Assembly (NCBI RefSeq): GCF_039652555.1 | Contig: NZ_JBDJAF010000001.1 | Location: 372,001-436,000, forward strand | Reading direction: 5' to 3' | Length of the DNA: 64,000 bases | From: Parafrigoribacterium mesophilum | Lineage (GTDB): Bacteria > Actinomycetota > Actinomycetes > Actinomycetales > Microbacteriaceae | Part shown: piece by piece, positions 62,017 through 64,000 of the stretch | Layout of the letters: the number at the start of each line of letters is the position of its first letter | Numbering within the stretch: the first letter of the stretch is position 1 | The notes under the pieces: generated by a model | The model's input: the letters and a program-made list of their open reading frames with translations, nothing else | What the model was told of the DNA's origin: nothing | The model's database searches: none | Position numbers and translations under genes: made by a program

Positions 62017-63477
62017 ATGTCTCATTCTGATGCTGCGAGGCCCTTCGAGTTGTCGCCCGTCAAGTTCTCCCGGCTGACCCGCCGTGGGGTGATCCTGGGG
62101 TTCTCCCTGCCCCAAGTTGTCACCCTCGCCACAGCGGTTTTCGCATTCGTGGTCGCTTTGTATTCCGGTGGATTGTCACTACTGTGGTCCAGTCCCGTCT
62201 GGGCCACCGGCATGGTCCTGACCTGGCTTCCCCTCGGTGGACGCAGGACGGTCGAGTGGATCCCGGTCGCCGGGCATTGGGCCTGGCGGGTCGCCGTGCG
62301 GCAAACCCGGTACCGGCGTCGCATCGTCAATCTTCGGCCCGCCGGCACGCTCGCCTTGCCCGGCGATGCCGCGGCTCTGCGGCATTACGAGGACCCGGAA
62401 ACCGGTGCGGTGATGGTGCACGACCCGCACGCCCAGACCCTAACGGCGCTGGTGGAGGTGACTCATCCGGCGTTCGTGCTCCTGGACCCAGGTGAACAGG
62501 AACGCCGTGTCGCGTCGTGGGGTCGAGTCCTGGGCACTCTGTGTCGGTCCGGGCGGATTGCCCGCCTGCAGATCCTGGAGCGCACGCTACCCGATTCGGG
62601 TTCCGTGCTCGCCCAGTGGTGGCAGGAGCACGGTACCGATGACGGCTCCTGGACCGCCCGCGTCTACCGGGAGCTGATCGGCCGCGCGGGCCCGGCCGCA
62701 GAACGCCACACCACCACCTTTTCTCTGGCCCTGGACATGACGGCGGCTTCGCGAGCGATCCGGACCGCCGGCGGCGGGCTCAAGGGCGCCGCAGCCGTCC
62801 TCCGGCAGGAAATGACCACCCTCACCACTGCACTCCGTACGGCCGATCTGAAACCGTCGGCCTGGTCCACTCCCAGCCAACTGGCCATCATGCTGCGCTC
62901 TGCCTACGACCCGGCCACCGCCGCAACCCTGGAACGTGCCGGCCGTCTTGGGCAGGACTTGGCGACGGCCGGACCGGTTGCTGTGGAGGAATTCTGGGAC
63001 AGTCTGCGCACCGACAGTGCCCACCACACCGTGCTGTGGATCAGCGAGTGGCCGAGAGCACTCGTGTTTCCGGGGTTCCTCGCCCCGATTCTGCTGTCGA
63101 CTGGAGTACAGCGGGCGGTGTCGCTGATCTGCACCCCGATCCGATCCGATATCGCCGCCCGCGACATCCGCAAGAAGAAGACCGAGTACATCTCCGACGC
63201 TGCCCAACGGGAACGGATCGGACAGATTGAGGATGCCCAACAATCTGCCGAATTCGCCGATGTGCTCCAGCAGGAAGTCGATCTCACCTCTGGCCACGGA
63301 GTCCTGCGTTACACCGGCCTCATCGCCATCAGCGCGCCTACCGCCAATGAGCTCGAGTCGGCCGTCTCCGAGATCGAGCAAGCCGCCATCCAGGCTTCCT
63401 GCGAAACCCGCCGCCTCGTCGGCCAGCAAGCGCAAGCCTTCACCGTCGCAGCCCTACCGCTGTGCCGAACCGTTTGA
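62017..63477 (+). CDS. SCO6880-family conjugal transfer protein
   Basis: A 486-residue protein with two N-terminal helices (PrgI-like) and a large cytoplasmic domain, matching the SCO6880 family of actinobacterial type IV secretion operons. GAGAAAGG lies upstream. It normally precedes the VirB4-like ATPase gene, which should lie to the right of the window. Confidence 0.84.
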   Translation: MSHSDAARPFELSPVKFSRLTRRGVILGFSLPQVVTLATAVFAFVVALYSGGLSLLWSSPVWATGMVLTWLPLGGRRTVEWIPVAGHWAWRVAVRQTRYRRRIVNLRPAGTLALPGDAAALRHYEDPETGAVMVHDPHAQTLTALVEVTHPAFVLLDPGEQERRVASWGRVLGTLCRSGRIARLQILERTLPDSGSVLAQWWQEHGTDDGSWTARVYRELIGRAGPAAERHTTTFSLALDMTAASRAIRTAGGGLKGAAAVLRQEMTTLTTALRTADLKPSAWSTPSQLAIMLRSAYDPATAATLERAGRLGQDLATAGPVAVEEFWDSLRTDSAHHTVLWISEWPRALVFPGFLAPILLSTGVQRAVSLICTPIRSDIAARDIRKKKTEYISDAAQRERIGQIEDAQQSAEFADVLQQEVDLTSGHGVLRYTGLIAISAPTANELESAVSEIEQAAIQASCETRRLVGQQAQAFTVAALPLCRTV

Positions 63478-63498
63478 ACCGTGAGGAGACACGCCACC

Positions 63499-63942
63499 AT
63501 GCCCACATTCGAGAATCCGGCCGCCCACGCCGAAGGCGCCGATAGAGCACTTCGCGCTCTCGCTGATGCGATCTGGTCGATTACAGCGCCCGAAGATTCA
63601 TACACGATATTGGGGGCATTGTCCTCCGGCATGGCAGCCCTGGAACAGTCGCTTGATCAGCTGGTCATCTGGCATGAACGCATGTCCTCTCGCGCGATAG
63701 ACAAAACCGGCGATCGTGAAACAGGCGGGATATACGCGCGGGCCGCCGCCGCGGAATTGCTGGAGGCCATCGAACTGATCCACCGCAGCAACGCACGACT
63801 CGGCGTGGCATGGGGACTAAACGGACGCATTACCTGGCAACCGCTACCTCAGCATGCCTCGCCGAATCGCGCTATCAAATTGGCACCTTCGGAGCCGTTC
63901 AGAACCCCACCTGCTCGAGCGGCCGGCGGCCTCAGGCTGTGA
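63499..63942 (+). CDS. Hypothetical helical protein in the conjugation operon
   Basis: A 147-residue, mainly helical, soluble protein. GAGGAG lies 9 bases before ATG 63499; the ORF's upstream GTG at 63481 overlaps this site. Small helical proteins occur between SCO6880 and the ATPase gene in similar operons. Function unknown. Confidence 0.68.
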   Translation: MPTFENPAAHAEGADRALRALADAIWSITAPEDSYTILGALSSGMAALEQSLDQLVIWHERMSSRAIDKTGDRETGGIYARAAAAELLEAIELIHRSNARLGVAWGLNGRITWQPLPQHASPNRAIKLAPSEPFRTPPARAAGGLRL

Positions 63943-63982
63943 CCGCCGGATCGGCGGAACAGCAGCACGGAAGGACACCCGA

Positions 63983-64000
63983 ATGAGTCACCGCACCCTA
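63983..64000 (+). CDS. Start of next transfer gene (truncated by window)
   Basis: ATG at 63983 preceded by GGAAGGA nine bases upstream; only six codons are visible. By position it is expected to be a VirB4/TraC-like transfer ATPase, which cannot be confirmed here. Confidence 0.5.

Noticed and set aside
1..64000. tRNA, rRNA, CRISPR array, insertion sequence or integrase
   Set aside because: None seen: no tandem spaced repeats, no transposase or integrase motifs, and no recognisable tRNA cloverleaf on reading both strands; a tRNA scan was not possible.

Overview
The window is high-GC DNA with the gene content of an actinomycete, probably Micrococcales/Microbacteriaceae-like; this is inferred from protein families, because no rRNA or tRNA is visible. 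It looks like part of a conjugative element (plasmid or ICE) carrying several stress-resistance modules. It has a MobF relaxase, an ArdC-like antirestriction protein, a primase-polymerase, two copies of a ParB-type gene pair, a Tad pilus operon and the start of an actinobacterial (SCO6880-type) conjugation operon. Genes are densely packed with many ATGA-type overlaps.

Layout. (1) 1-9160: copper/thiol-redox module. A minus-strand operon (ccdA-like, redoxin, glutaredoxin-like, two small membrane proteins, copC-copD fusion, copZ, copA) and a BlaI/M56 sensor-repressor pair are linked by two near-identical 21-bp inverted repeats that look like the BlaI operators. (2) 9680-14043: type III restriction-modification (mod-res). 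(3) 14716-16073: two unknown ORFs, one extremely Arg-rich. (4) 16244-25481: a fluoride-tolerance island with three separate fluoride (crcB-motif) riboswitches. One precedes the crcB pair, uspA, a 48-aa ORF and a DUF1232 gene. One, on the minus strand, precedes a pair of MutS-like ATPases. One precedes eno, ppa and a histidine-phosphatase/MFS fusion. Export (Fluc channels) is thus combined with extra copies of two fluoride-sensitive enzymes, enolase and pyrophosphatase. (5) 25576-37049: a complete minus-strand Tad/Flp pilus operon that includes a LysM-BTAD membrane protein. (6) 37524-48648: maintenance and mobilisation (ParB-pair copy 1, DUF2188, MobF relaxase, ArdC-like, Prim-Pol, ParB-pair copy 2).

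(7) 49162-57720: miscellaneous cargo, including a compact ubiquitin-like operon (Multi_ubiq-type Ubl, ThiF/E1-like protein without cysteine, DUF6527). It is transcribed divergently from an HTH/ImmA-IrrE pair, the arrangement known for damage-responsive control of some anti-phage operons. (8) 57947-64000: the conjugation operon (membrane protein, M23 peptidase, two DUF6112-like proteins, TrbL/VirB6-like, SCO6880-like), running off the right edge. The most notable signals are the three-riboswitch fluoride island and the ubiquitin-like operon. No CRISPR array, insertion sequence or integrase was recognised.
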